A stretch of 64,000 bases of DNA, taken from assembly GCA_047345645.1 (NCBI GenBank), contig JBLEFH010000001.1. One strand, given 5' to 3'. The DNA comes from JBLEFH01 sp047345645 (GTDB lineage Bacteria > Pseudomonadota > Alphaproteobacteria > Rhodobacterales > Rhodobacteraceae). The notes under the pieces are model-generated. The model was given only the letters and a program-made list of their open reading frames with translations, did not search any database and was not told the origin of the DNA. Positions 6,881 through 15,218 of this stretch are shown piece by piece (position 1 is the first letter of the stretch; every line of letters begins with the position of its first letter). A program made the translations under genes and the position numbers.

Positions 6881-7763
6881 ACCCGATCCCGCGCAGGAAC
6901 CGCCCAAAGGCACCTTCACGCTGCACCGGCTGCTGCCGCGCCTTGCCGCCGCGATCAATGCCGCTGCGCAGCTCTTTCACCACATCGGTGACCGCCTTGA
7001 CCGTCTGATCCGTCGCCGCGCCCTCGGCAAGACTCGCCTCCAGCGCATCGACAATCACGGAGCCCGCGACCACCGCATCGGCGAACCGCCCGACCTCTTC
7101 GGTGTCCTTGGCGGTCTTGATCCCGAAACCCACGGCAATCGGCAGATCCGTTTTCGCGCGGATCGGGGTCAACGCCTCTTTCACAGCGGCGAAATTCGCG
7201 GTCGCCGCGCCGGTCGTCCCCTTGATCGAGACATAATAGAGAAAGCCCGAGGTGTTTTGCAGAACCTTGCCGAGCCGCTTGTCATCGGTGGTCGGCGTCA
7301 CAAGGCGGATGAGATCGAGACCTGCGATCTGCGCCTGCGGGGCGATCTCGGCATCCATCTCCGCCGGAACATCCACGACGATCAGCCCGTCCACGCCCGC
7401 CGTCGCCGCCTCGGTGCAGAATTTCTCCACGCCATAGGCGTAAATCGGGTTGAAATAGCCCATCAGAATAATGGGCGTGCTGTCATTCTCCGCCCGGAAC
7501 CGGCCCACCATGTCGAGCGTCTGCCCCAACGGAACCTGGTTTTTCAATGCGCGGATCCCCGCACGCTGCACCGACGGACCATCGGCCACCGGATCGGTGA
7601 AGGGCATCCCGAACTCGACAATATCCGCCCCCGCTTCGGGCAGGGCTTTCAGCACATTGAGCGCGGTCTCGGCGTCCGGATCGCCCGCCATGGTAAAGGT
7701 GACAAGCGCCGCGCGATCCTCGGCGCGGCAACGGGCGAAAGTGTCGGTCAGGCGATGCGTCAT
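6870..7763 (-). CDS. trpA: Tryptophan synthase alpha chain
   Basis: It cleaves indole-3-glycerol phosphate to indole and glyceraldehyde 3-phosphate and passes indole to the TrpB subunit. Catalytic residues are Glu50 (ADIVEFGMPF) and Asp61 (PVADGPS), equivalent to Glu49 and Asp60 of the E. coli enzyme. The phosphate-binding block VGFGIKT and the VAGSVIVDAL region are present. At 297 residues it is about 30 longer than typical because of an Arg-rich C-terminal tail after about residue 262. ATG 7763 has AAGGAG eight bases upstream. trpB is not beside it in this window. Confidence 0.95.
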   Translation of the reverse strand: MTHRLTDTFARCRAEDRAALVTFTMAGDPDAETALNVLKALPEAGADIVEFGMPFTDPVADGPSVQRAGIRALKNQVPLGQTLDMVGRFRAENDSTPIILMGYFNPIYAYGVEKFCTEAATAGVDGLIVVDVPAEMDAEIAPQAQIAGLDLIRLVTPTTDDKRLGKVLQNTSGFLYYVSIKGTTGAATANFAAVKEALTPIRAKTDLPIAVGFGIKTAKDTEEVGRFADAVVAGSVIVDALEASLAEGAATDQTVKAVTDVVKELRSGIDRGGKARQQPVQREGAFGRFLRGIGLRR

Positions 7764-8094
7764 AGTGGTCTCCTTGCGCATGAGTGAAACCACACTGGCG
7801 CGCGGAAGGAAAGCGGAGAGAGAGAAATTTTGACGGGAAGGGGTTTAGACAATACCGGCACTCGTGATCTCCGCTAGATCATCAAAATAGTCTTGGTGAA
7901 TTCTTAGGTGTGGTCGCTTTGCTATTTTGGGTGAGATCGACTTTTGTGCACAGCTTTATTGATCTTTCGAACCGCATGTGTGCGGCTTTACCTTTGGATG
8001 AGATCACCTCTCGTACCGGGTTTGCAGAACAGCTAACGTGACATAAAGGCCGACGAAAACGACCCAAGTAAGGCTCGCTGACAAAAGGATCTAA
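7764..8094. other. AT-richer gap between trpA and the DUF1963 gene
   Basis: No convincing gene. From about 7840 the composition drops towards that of the following accessory gene. The minus strand has an 82-codon open frame (7882-8130) that runs into the DUF1963 start; it has no good SD sequence and could be a gene remnant or chance. A short hairpin CCGCA-TGTG-TGCGG lies near 7972. The promoter of the DUF1963 gene must lie here, but no clear -35/-10 pair was picked. Confidence 0.4.
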
Positions 8095-9066
8095 ATGACT
8101 TTCTTTTCTAATATTGACGCGATCAATCACGCCTGCCGTACGCTCGGACTTGATGCCTCGTCATCGCGCCTTTTGATTGAAACTGCGCGTCCAACGATTT
8201 GGTTAAGGCACAGCGATCCCGCTCCCGACGTCGGTTTGCCAGTTCGCACATCGAAGGTGGGCGGCGAACCAGATTTACCGCCTGAACTTGCTTGGCCCGT
8301 AAGGCCGCCTCTTGCAGATTGCGAGCGCTATGCGCAGCTACTGAGGGACTCTATCGTTTTACCGGAGCAGGAAGTCTTCGTAGACTTTGCAATCGACCTT
8401 CTCGGAAAACCCTTTCCGATGGCTTTTCTTGCGCAAGTCGACCTCGAAGCTATGGCGCACGAACAAGGTTTCGATCCTGCGCTGCCAGATCGGGGTATGC
8501 TTTGGGCTTTTAATGATTCATTTGCAGATTGGTATGGCCCGCAATCGCCGCATGGAGGCATCACCTTGCTTTGGAGCGATGCGAGCGGGCTGAGGCGGCA
8601 TGAAACACCGGCCCTTCTCCGCGAGGCATGGCAACTTGGTGTTTCAGACTTTGGAACCCCGATGGTGGAACCTTGGGACGCGGATATAGAAGCAGAGCCG
8701 CTCTCGCCTATTTCAGGGTGGACGGTGAATCCGCGACGAGATCAAGCTTTCTACCACCGACTGGCAGACGAGAGATTCGAGTTTGCGGATGGCGGGGGCG
8801 ACCAACTTGGTGGCTGGGAGGTCCCGCTTCAACAAGATATGCACGGCGACGTCGAAATGATTGCTACTGGACCGGGGCCGGACAATGACGACCAAATAGC
8901 CCGTGCAAGAGAACGCTGGCGACATGTGCTGACAATAAATGCCGAGACATACCTATCGCGGCTCATGCCAACATGGGGTGACGGTGCGATGTATATGTTT
9001 GTTGATGAGAAAGACCTCGCCGAATGTCGATTTGACCGCGCAGTAGGGACCTCACAAATGACCTGA
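8095..9066 (+). CDS. DUF1963 (YwqG-like) protein
   Basis: A cytoplasmic protein of 323 residues with the marks of the YwqG/DUF1963 family: an early TSKVGGEPDLPPELAWP block, PFPMAFLAQVDL, GMLWAFND near the middle, YHRLADE, GDQLGGWE, and a late WGDGAMYMFVDEKDL. These are Trp/Gly-rich beta-strand motifs seen across the family, whose biochemical role is not established; members turn up as immunity-like or accessory genes in many bacteria. AAAGGA lies upstream of ATG 8095. The base composition is less GC-rich than in the flanking trpA and opp genes, so I read it as an acquired single-gene islet. Confidence 0.82.
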   Translation: MTFFSNIDAINHACRTLGLDASSSRLLIETARPTIWLRHSDPAPDVGLPVRTSKVGGEPDLPPELAWPVRPPLADCERYAQLLRDSIVLPEQEVFVDFAIDLLGKPFPMAFLAQVDLEAMAHEQGFDPALPDRGMLWAFNDSFADWYGPQSPHGGITLLWSDASGLRRHETPALLREAWQLGVSDFGTPMVEPWDADIEAEPLSPISGWTVNPRRDQAFYHRLADERFEFADGGGDQLGGWEVPLQQDMHGDVEMIATGPGPDNDDQIARARERWRHVLTINAETYLSRLMPTWGDGAMYMFVDEKDLAECRFDRAVGTSQMT

Positions 9067-9162
9067 GGAGACCTAATTAGCTGAGGTCTAATTGAAAATA
9101 GGGTTCAGCGGGTGTGATGAGGAGCAACCGCGGCCTCAGAACGGCGCGCGACCACGCCAGCC

Positions 9163-9642
9163 CTACCGCTGCCCCGCCCGGATCCGATCCGGTTCGGCCC
9201 GCCACAGGAGGTTCCCCTGTGCGGGGGTGTCGCCGGGCAGGGCGAAGGGGATGTTCATTTCGCGGAGTTGGCCGGGGGGCACCGTGACATAGGCCGAGCC
9301 GCGGCCTTCGCCGATGATCTCGCAGGCGTCGCTTTCGGTGGTTGTGGGGCAGTCGAGCATCTGGAGGCGCATGGTCACGCTTTCGAGCGGCACCGCGCCG
9401 TCATTATGCACCCGCATCGAGAGCATCCGTCCGCCGGGGCGCTCGCCAAGGGCCATGTCGGTGATGCGCAGATCCTCGACGCTGAGGGTGCTGTCATCCG
9501 GCCCGCCATCGGTGAGAAGATAGGTGCCGAGCCCGCCCGCCATGAGGATCGCGAGACCCGCCGCCGCAAGCCGCAGGCGCGGCAGGGCGATGGCGATGAG
9601 GGCGAGGGTCAGAAGGATCAATAAAAAGAGCGCCATACCCAT
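9163..9642 (-). CDS. Membrane-anchored protein of unknown function after the oligopeptide ABC operon
   Basis: About 159 residues from ATG 9642; ATG 9636 or an earlier frame start near 9702 are alternatives, and none has a good SD sequence. Two hydrophobic helices come first (LFLLILLTLALIAIALP and LAAAGLAILMAGGLG), then an extracytoplasmic domain with a beta pattern (MLSMRVHNDGAVPLESV, LQMLDCP, SACEIIG, YVTVPPGQLREMNIPF) reminiscent of small Ig-like or FxLYD-type folds. Its end of the operon lies 78 bases from the fused ATPase gene, so it is probably co-transcribed with the transporter. No family assigned. Confidence 0.65.
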   Translation of the reverse strand: MGMALFLLILLTLALIAIALPRLRLAAAGLAILMAGGLGTYLLTDGGPDDSTLSVEDLRITDMALGERPGGRMLSMRVHNDGAVPLESVTMRLQMLDCPTTTESDACEIIGEGRGSAYVTVPPGQLREMNIPFALPGDTPAQGNLLWRAEPDRIRAGQR

Positions 9643-9720
9643 AATATAGGTATGGCGCGCATAAAGGACCAGATCGGCCCTGTGGAAAACCTGCCCGCGC
9701 ATGTGGCGGGCAGGGGGTGG

Positions 9721-11337
9721 TTACGAGGCTTCCTTGAGGATGTCCGAGAGCGAGAAGGCCGCACGCATCAACTCGCGGGTATACTCGGTTTGCGGCGCGT
9801 CGAAGATCTGATCGACGGGGCCTTCCTCCACGACCTTGCCCTGTTTCATCACCATCACGTAGTCCGAGAGCGCCCGGACGACCGCGAGATCGTGGCTGAT
9901 GAAGATATAGGAGAGATCGTAGTCGCGCTGGAGTTGGCGCAAGAGCTCGATCACCTGTTTCTGGACGGAGCGGTCGAGCGCCGAGGTCGGCTCGTCGAGG
10001 ACGATCACATCGGGTTTGAGGACCAGCGCCCGCGCGATGGCGATCCGCTGGCGCTGCCCGCCGGAGAATTCATGGGGGAAGCGGTTGCGCATGGCGCGGG
10101 TCAGCCCGACCTCCTCCAGAATATCGCCAGCGATCTTGTCGCGCTCCTTGGAGGACAGTTCCGGCTGGTGGACCAGCAGGCCCTCGGTGATGATCTGCCC
10201 GACATTCATGCGCGGGCTGAGCGAGCCGTAAGGGTCCTGGAACACCATTTGCAGGTCTTCGCGGAAGGGCCGCATTTCGGCGACATCGAGATCCGACAGC
10301 AGTTGCCCGCGATAGGCGATCCGCCCTTCGGATTTGTTGAGCCTGAGCAGCGCCCGCCCGAGGGTGGATTTGCCCGAGCCGGATTCGCCCACAACCCCGA
10401 TGGTCTGGCCGCGTTTCAGCGCCAGCGAGATGTGGTCAACCGCCTTGAGTTCCCAGCCTTTCGAGAAGAGCCCGCCCGCATCGCCGAAGGTCACGCAGAC
10501 ATCATCGCCGGTGAGCAGGGTTTCGGCCCCCTCTTGCGGCGCGGCTTTGCGGCCCTCCGGCTCGGCAGCGAGCAGCATTTTTGTGTAGTCCGTCTCCGGA
10601 TTGCCGAAAATCTGCGCGGCGGTGCCGTGTTCCACCAGATTGCCGCCCTGCATCACATAGACCCGGTCGGCGAAGGCTTCGACGATGGTCAGGTCGTGCG
10701 TGATGAAGAGGATCGACATGCCGATCTTGTCCTGCAATTCGCGCAGGAGCATCAGGATTTCCGCCTGAATGGTCACGTCGAGCGCGGTGGTCGGCTCGTC
10801 CGCGATCAGCAAATCCGGGTCATTGGCGAGCGCCATCGCGATCATTACGCGCTGGCGCTGCCCGCCGGACATCTCATGCGGATAGGCCTTCAGCTTGCGC
10901 TCCGGTTGGGGGATATGGACGAGCTGCAAAAGCTCCAGCGCCCGCGCCTCCGCCGCGCGGCCCTTGTAGCCGCCATGTTTTTTCAGCACCTCGATCAACT
11001 GCGCGCCGATCGTGTAGAGCGGATCAAGCGAGGTCATCGGCTCCTGAAAGATCATGGTGATCTTGGCACCGCGAATGCGGTTGAGCTTGTCCTTGGACGC
11101 GCCGAGAAGTTCCTCGCCGCGATATTTGATCGAGCCGGTGGCTTTGCCGTTGACGGCTAGAAGCCCCATGGCGGCCATCATCGTCTGGCTCTTGCCCGAG
11201 CCGGACTCGCCCACCACGGCCACGCGCTCGCCGGGCATCACATTGATCGAGATGCCTTTGACCGCGTGAACTTCGCCATCGGGGGTGTCGAAACGCACAT
11301 GAACGTCGGTTGCGTCGAATACGGGTTGGTCAGTCAT
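9721..11337 (-). CDS. Fused oligopeptide ABC transporter ATPase (OppD-OppF type)
   Basis: One polypeptide of 538 residues carries two complete ABC ATPase modules, functions usually split between OppD and OppF. Module one: Walker A GESGSGKSQT, signature MSGGQRQR, Walker B in LLIADEPTTALD. Module two: Walker A GESGSGKSTLGR, signature FSGGQRQR, Walker B VIVLDEPTSALD. Each is followed by the extension typical of oligopeptide importers (HGTAAQIFGNPETDYT and EGPVDQIFDAPQTEYT). It powers uptake through OppB/OppC. The ATG lies two bases beyond the oppC stop, so translation is coupled. Confidence 0.93.
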   Translation of the reverse strand: MTDQPVFDATDVHVRFDTPDGEVHAVKGISINVMPGERVAVVGESGSGKSQTMMAAMGLLAVNGKATGSIKYRGEELLGASKDKLNRIRGAKITMIFQEPMTSLDPLYTIGAQLIEVLKKHGGYKGRAAEARALELLQLVHIPQPERKLKAYPHEMSGGQRQRVMIAMALANDPDLLIADEPTTALDVTIQAEILMLLRELQDKIGMSILFITHDLTIVEAFADRVYVMQGGNLVEHGTAAQIFGNPETDYTKMLLAAEPEGRKAAPQEGAETLLTGDDVCVTFGDAGGLFSKGWELKAVDHISLALKRGQTIGVVGESGSGKSTLGRALLRLNKSEGRIAYRGQLLSDLDVAEMRPFREDLQMVFQDPYGSLSPRMNVGQIITEGLLVHQPELSSKERDKIAGDILEEVGLTRAMRNRFPHEFSGGQRQRIAIARALVLKPDVIVLDEPTSALDRSVQKQVIELLRQLQRDYDLSYIFISHDLAVVRALSDYVMVMKQGKVVEEGPVDQIFDAPQTEYTRELMRAAFSLSDILKEAS

Positions 11338-11338
11338 A

Positions 11339-12502
11339 TCAACGGTCCTTCGGATCAAGCGCGTCGCGCAGGCCATCGCCAATGAAGTTCAGCGCAAAGA
11401 GCAGAACGGTCAGCGTGGCGGCCGGGAAGATCAGCATATAGGGCGCGCCGCGCATATTGCGGGCCCCTTCGGAGATCAGCACGCCGAGCGAGGTCAGCGG
11501 CTCCTGCACCCCGAGACCGAGGAAGGACAGGAAACTCTCCAGCAGGATCACTTTCGGGATCAGCAGGGTCATGTAGATGATGACCGGCCCGAGCGTGTTC
11601 GGCACGATATGGCGGCGCAGAATGCCGCGGGAGCGGACGCCAAGCGCCTCGGCGGCCTGCACGAATTCGCGGCGGCGGAGCGAGATGGTTTGCCCCCGCA
11701 CGATCCGCGCCATGTCCAGCCATTCGACGCAGCCGACCGCGACGAACATCAGCGCGAGATTGCGGCCAAAGAACACCACCAGCAGGATCACGAAGAAGAT
11801 GAAGGGCAGCGAATAGAGGATATCCACAAACCGCATCATCACGTTGTCCACACGCCCGCCGACAAAGCCCGCGATGGAGCCATAGGTCACGCCGATCACC
11901 AGCGCGACGGCGGTGGCCAGCGCCCCGATGATGAGCGAGACGCGCAGCGCGATCAGGGTGCGGGAGAGAAGATCCCGGCCATTCGCATCGGTGCCGAAGA
12001 AGAAGTAATTCTGCGCCACATCTGCGGTCAGGGTGCCACTCAGCCCGTCGCTCGCGATCTCGGTGAATTCGGCGTTCGAAAAGTCGTTCGCCCGTTCAAG
12101 ATAGCGCGCATAGCGAGGGTCGATCTCGCGGGCGGAGGTGACGGGAATCGTGACCTTGCCGCCCTCGACGGTGATCTCGCCCAGCTCCATCCGGGCGCGG
12201 CGGAGCGCGTCCTCGGCGGCCGGGACGATCTCATCGGCGCGCGGATACGCCTCCAGACTCGCCGGCGTTTTCACATATTCCGGGAAAACCTGCGCATAGT
12301 GGTTGGGCACCACCATCGGCCCGAAAATCCCCGCCAGAGTCAGCAAAAGCAGCGTGAAGATCGCGACCATCGCCGCGCGGTTCTTTTTCAGCCGCATCAG
12401 GGCGGTTTGCCAGAGCGACCGGCTTTCGGTGTCGGGAAGTTGCTCCTGCCCCGGATCGAGCGGGGTCAGCGGATCATGGGGGAGTTGGGAAATATCACTC
12501 AT
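11339..12502 (-). CDS. oppC: Oligopeptide ABC transporter permease OppC
   Basis: A 387-residue permease of the DppC/OppC type. A cytoplasmic N-terminal arm of about 40 residues precedes the first membrane segment (VAIFTLLLLTLAGIFGPMVV). An unusually long periplasmic insert of roughly 110 residues follows, then the BPD-transport core with five further segments. The ATPase-contact loop (EAA motif) reads EFVQAAEALGVRSRGILRRH. The C-terminus NFIGDGLRDALDPKDR is characteristic. The start ATG 12502 overlaps the end of oppB by eight bases. Confidence 0.93.
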   Translation of the reverse strand: MSDISQLPHDPLTPLDPGQEQLPDTESRSLWQTALMRLKKNRAAMVAIFTLLLLTLAGIFGPMVVPNHYAQVFPEYVKTPASLEAYPRADEIVPAAEDALRRARMELGEITVEGGKVTIPVTSAREIDPRYARYLERANDFSNAEFTEIASDGLSGTLTADVAQNYFFFGTDANGRDLLSRTLIALRVSLIIGALATAVALVIGVTYGSIAGFVGGRVDNVMMRFVDILYSLPFIFFVILLVVFFGRNLALMFVAVGCVEWLDMARIVRGQTISLRRREFVQAAEALGVRSRGILRRHIVPNTLGPVIIYMTLLIPKVILLESFLSFLGLGVQEPLTSLGVLISEGARNMRGAPYMLIFPAATLTVLLFALNFIGDGLRDALDPKDR

Positions 12503-13418
12503 AACGCACCCGTGGGTCGAGCGCCGCGTAGACGAGATCGACGATAAGATTGAAGAGGACGACAAAGACGGCGACGATCACGACGGTGCCCATAACGAGG
12601 GTATAGTCGCGGTTCAGCGCGCCTTGCACGAAGTAGCGGCCAATGCCGGGGATGCCGAAAATCTGCTCGACGACGATGGAGCCGGTGAGCAGCGCCGCCG
12701 CCGCCGGGCCGAGATAAGACACAACCGGCAGGATCGCCGCACGCAAACTATGCGTGACGATCACCGACCAGCGGCCGAGGCCGTAAGCGCGGGCGGTGCG
12801 GACATGGTCCGAGCGCAGCGCCTCGATCATCGCGCCGCGCACGAGGCGGGCGATCACGGCGATCTGCGGCAGGGCCAGGGTGATGACCGGTAGGATCATA
12901 TGCTCCAGCGACCAGTTCTCCCAGCCGCCCGCGGGCAGCCAGCCGAGCATCACGCCAAAGACCAGCGCCAGCACGGGCGCGACGACGAAATTCGGGATGG
13001 TGATGCCGAAGGTCGCGGTGGCGATCACGGCATAGTCGATCCAGCTGTTCTGGCGCACGGCGGCGATGGAGCCGAGGGTGGCACCGATCACGAGGGCGAC
13101 CGCGAGGGCGGTCAGGCCAAGCTGGATGGAGACGGGCAGGCCGTTGCCCAGAATATCCTGCACACGCAGGTCGCGATAGACAAAGCTCGGGCCAAGATCG
13201 CCTTTCGCGAGATTGCCCAGATACATGAGATATTGCTCATGGAGCGGCTTATCGAGGCCAAAGGTGGCGTTGATATTCGCCATCACGGTCGGCTCCAGTG
13301 GGCGCTCGCCGTCGAAGGGGCCGCCCGGGGCGATCCGCATCAGGAAAAACGTGGCGGTAATGATCAAAAACAGGGTGGGAATAGCGCTCAACAGGCGCCG
13401 CAAAACATAGGAGAGCAT
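12495..13418 (-). CDS. oppB: Oligopeptide ABC transporter permease OppB
   Basis: A 307-residue inner-membrane permease with six predicted helices. Family marks: N-terminal MLSYVLRRLLSAIPTLFLI, the periplasmic FGLDKPLHEQY block, an EAA loop reading DHVRTARAYGLGRWSV, and VEQIFGIPGIGRYFV near the end. It forms the channel together with OppC. It is second in the operon oppA-oppB-oppC-oppDF, separated from oppA by 58 bases that contain a hairpin. Confidence 0.95.
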   Translation of the reverse strand: MLSYVLRRLLSAIPTLFLIITATFFLMRIAPGGPFDGERPLEPTVMANINATFGLDKPLHEQYLMYLGNLAKGDLGPSFVYRDLRVQDILGNGLPVSIQLGLTALAVALVIGATLGSIAAVRQNSWIDYAVIATATFGITIPNFVVAPVLALVFGVMLGWLPAGGWENWSLEHMILPVITLALPQIAVIARLVRGAMIEALRSDHVRTARAYGLGRWSVIVTHSLRAAILPVVSYLGPAAAALLTGSIVVEQIFGIPGIGRYFVQGALNRDYTLVMGTVVIVAVFVVLFNLIVDLVYAALDPRVRYE

Positions 13419-13440
13419 GGTTCAAACCCCCAAAAGGGCA

Positions 13441-13463
13441 CCGCCCCCGAAACAAGGGGACGG
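13441..13463 (-). other. Intercistronic hairpin between oppA and oppB
   Basis: An eight-pair stem (13441-13448 with 13456-13463, one G-U pair, seven-base loop) without a long T run. Such stems after the binding-protein gene of ABC operons often stabilise the upstream mRNA or partly terminate it, letting the binding protein be made in excess. That role is inferred. Confidence 0.55.
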
Positions 13464-13476
13464 CGCGGTTGCGGGT

Positions 13477-15039
13477 TTACTCTGCGATCGAGAGGAAGCG
13501 CGTCGGGTGGTTGTCGTCGATGTTATCGACCCAGCCTTGCAGTTTCGGCGACACGAGGCCGTGCGAGCTGTACCACAGCAGCGGAATCCGCGGGACATCG
13601 CGCAGAACGATTTCCTCGGCTTGCTTCATGATTTCGGCGCGCGCCACGAGATCCTGCTCGGCGGCGGCCTCCTCCATCAGCGCGTCATACTCATCATTGG
13701 CATAGTTGGCGTAGTTGAAGCCGTCATTGCCTTGCTCCAGCAGGAACAGGAAGTTCTGCGGGTCGGAATAGTCGCCGATCCAGCCTGCGCGGACGACATC
13801 ATAATCGCTGGTGTCGCGAAGATGGGCATAATGCGCCGACGCGTCGCGGACGTTGTAGGTCACATCCACATAGATCGGGGCCCACATCTCGGCAATCGCG
13901 GTGGCGGTCGCCTTGTGGTTCTCCGAGGTGTTGTAGCTGAGTTCGATCTCAAGGCGGTTGTCGTCGGAATAGCCCGCCTCTTCCATCAGCGCGATGGCGG
14001 CGTCCTCACGGTCGAGAAGCGAGTCCTCGGACCACTCATAGGTCGGCGCTTCGACCTCATAGTTGCCGATCCCCGGCGGGATGTAGCCATATGCCGGCGC
14101 CATCGAGCCCTGCCAGATTTCATTGGCGAGGAATTCGCGGTCGATCACCATGTTCAGCGCCTGACGGACATTCACATCGTCAAAACGCTCGGTGTTGATG
14201 TCATAGTAATAGGTGCCGAGATACGGGGGCAGGCGCACGGCATCGCCATGCTCGGCCTTCAGGCGCTCAAGATCTTCCGCCGGAAGGTCGGAGCAGGAAT
14301 GGATCTCGCCCGCTTCCCAACGGCGCACACAGGTCGCGCGGTCTTCGAAGGGGATATACTGCACTTCGTCGATAGCGACATTCTCGGCATCGTGGAATTC
14401 CGGGTTCTTTTGCAGAACGATGCGCTCGTTCAGCGCGACCTCTTGCAGCGTATACGCGCCGTTCGAGACCATGTTGCCCGCTTGGGTGAAGTCACCGGCT
14501 TCGACGCTGGCCGGGTGCATCGGCAGACCGGTCTGGTGAGTCAGCAGCTCAATGAAATAAGGGGTCGGCTGTTCCAGCGTGATTTCGAGGGTCTTATCGT
14601 CCACAGCGCGGATGCCAAGCTCTTCAACCGGCATTTCGCCCGTGTTCACGGCCTCTGCGTTTTTGATGGCATATTGAATGGTCGCATAAGACGCAGCTGT
14701 CGCCGGGTCTTGCAGGCGGCGGAAGGCAAAGACGAAATCATTAGCGGTCACCGGATCGCCATTCGACCATTTTGCATCCTCGCGGATGGTAAAGGTATAA
14801 ACCGTGCCGTCTTCGCTCTCTTCCCAGCTTTCTGCGACGCCGGGTGCGAGTTCGTTATTCGCGTCCTTGATGACGAGACCTTCAAAGAGGTCGCGCATGA
14901 TGTGGCCCTCGGCGACGGTGGAGGTCTTGTGGTGATCCAGTGTCTCCGGGTCGCCATCGTTGCCGCGCATATAGGTCACGGCATGGGCCTGGCTCGCCAT
15001 CAATGCGATGGCCGAAACGGTTGCGATTGTTTTCAACAT
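13477..15039 (-). CDS. oppA: Periplasmic oligopeptide-binding protein OppA
   Basis: A 520-residue solute-binding protein of family 5 (SBP_bac_5). The signal peptide ends at SQAHA, residue 20. Family motifs include DPETLDHHKTST near the mature N-terminus, RDLFEGLV, AESWEESEDGTVYTFTIRED, KWSNGDPVTANDFVFAFRR and later YDVVRAGWIGDYSDP. It captures peptides in the periplasm and delivers them to OppBC. It is the first gene of the operon and divergent from tamA across about 180 bases that should hold both promoters. Confidence 0.95.
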   Translation of the reverse strand: MLKTIATVSAIALMASQAHAVTYMRGNDGDPETLDHHKTSTVAEGHIMRDLFEGLVIKDANNELAPGVAESWEESEDGTVYTFTIREDAKWSNGDPVTANDFVFAFRRLQDPATAASYATIQYAIKNAEAVNTGEMPVEELGIRAVDDKTLEITLEQPTPYFIELLTHQTGLPMHPASVEAGDFTQAGNMVSNGAYTLQEVALNERIVLQKNPEFHDAENVAIDEVQYIPFEDRATCVRRWEAGEIHSCSDLPAEDLERLKAEHGDAVRLPPYLGTYYYDINTERFDDVNVRQALNMVIDREFLANEIWQGSMAPAYGYIPPGIGNYEVEAPTYEWSEDSLLDREDAAIALMEEAGYSDDNRLEIELSYNTSENHKATATAIAEMWAPIYVDVTYNVRDASAHYAHLRDTSDYDVVRAGWIGDYSDPQNFLFLLEQGNDGFNYANYANDEYDALMEEAAAEQDLVARAEIMKQAEEIVLRDVPRIPLLWYSSHGLVSPKLQGWVDNIDDNHPTRFLSIAE

Positions 15040-15218
15040 TTTTCTTCTTACTCCCTGATAGAGTTATTCATGTCAGAAAGGTTGCCCAAAATTTGGGCGC
15101 TCGCAAGGGGAACAAAATGAGAGTGATGCGGAGATTTTTATGCAACGCTTTGCTTAGTTAAGCGTTTAAGCACTGAAGTTTACTTGCGCTACCTTCACCG
15201 ATCCGATTTGGTGAGCAC

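Noticed and set aside
9652..11160. A 502-codon plus-strand frame
   Set aside because: It is opposite the fused OppDF gene, with no SD sequence or family motif.
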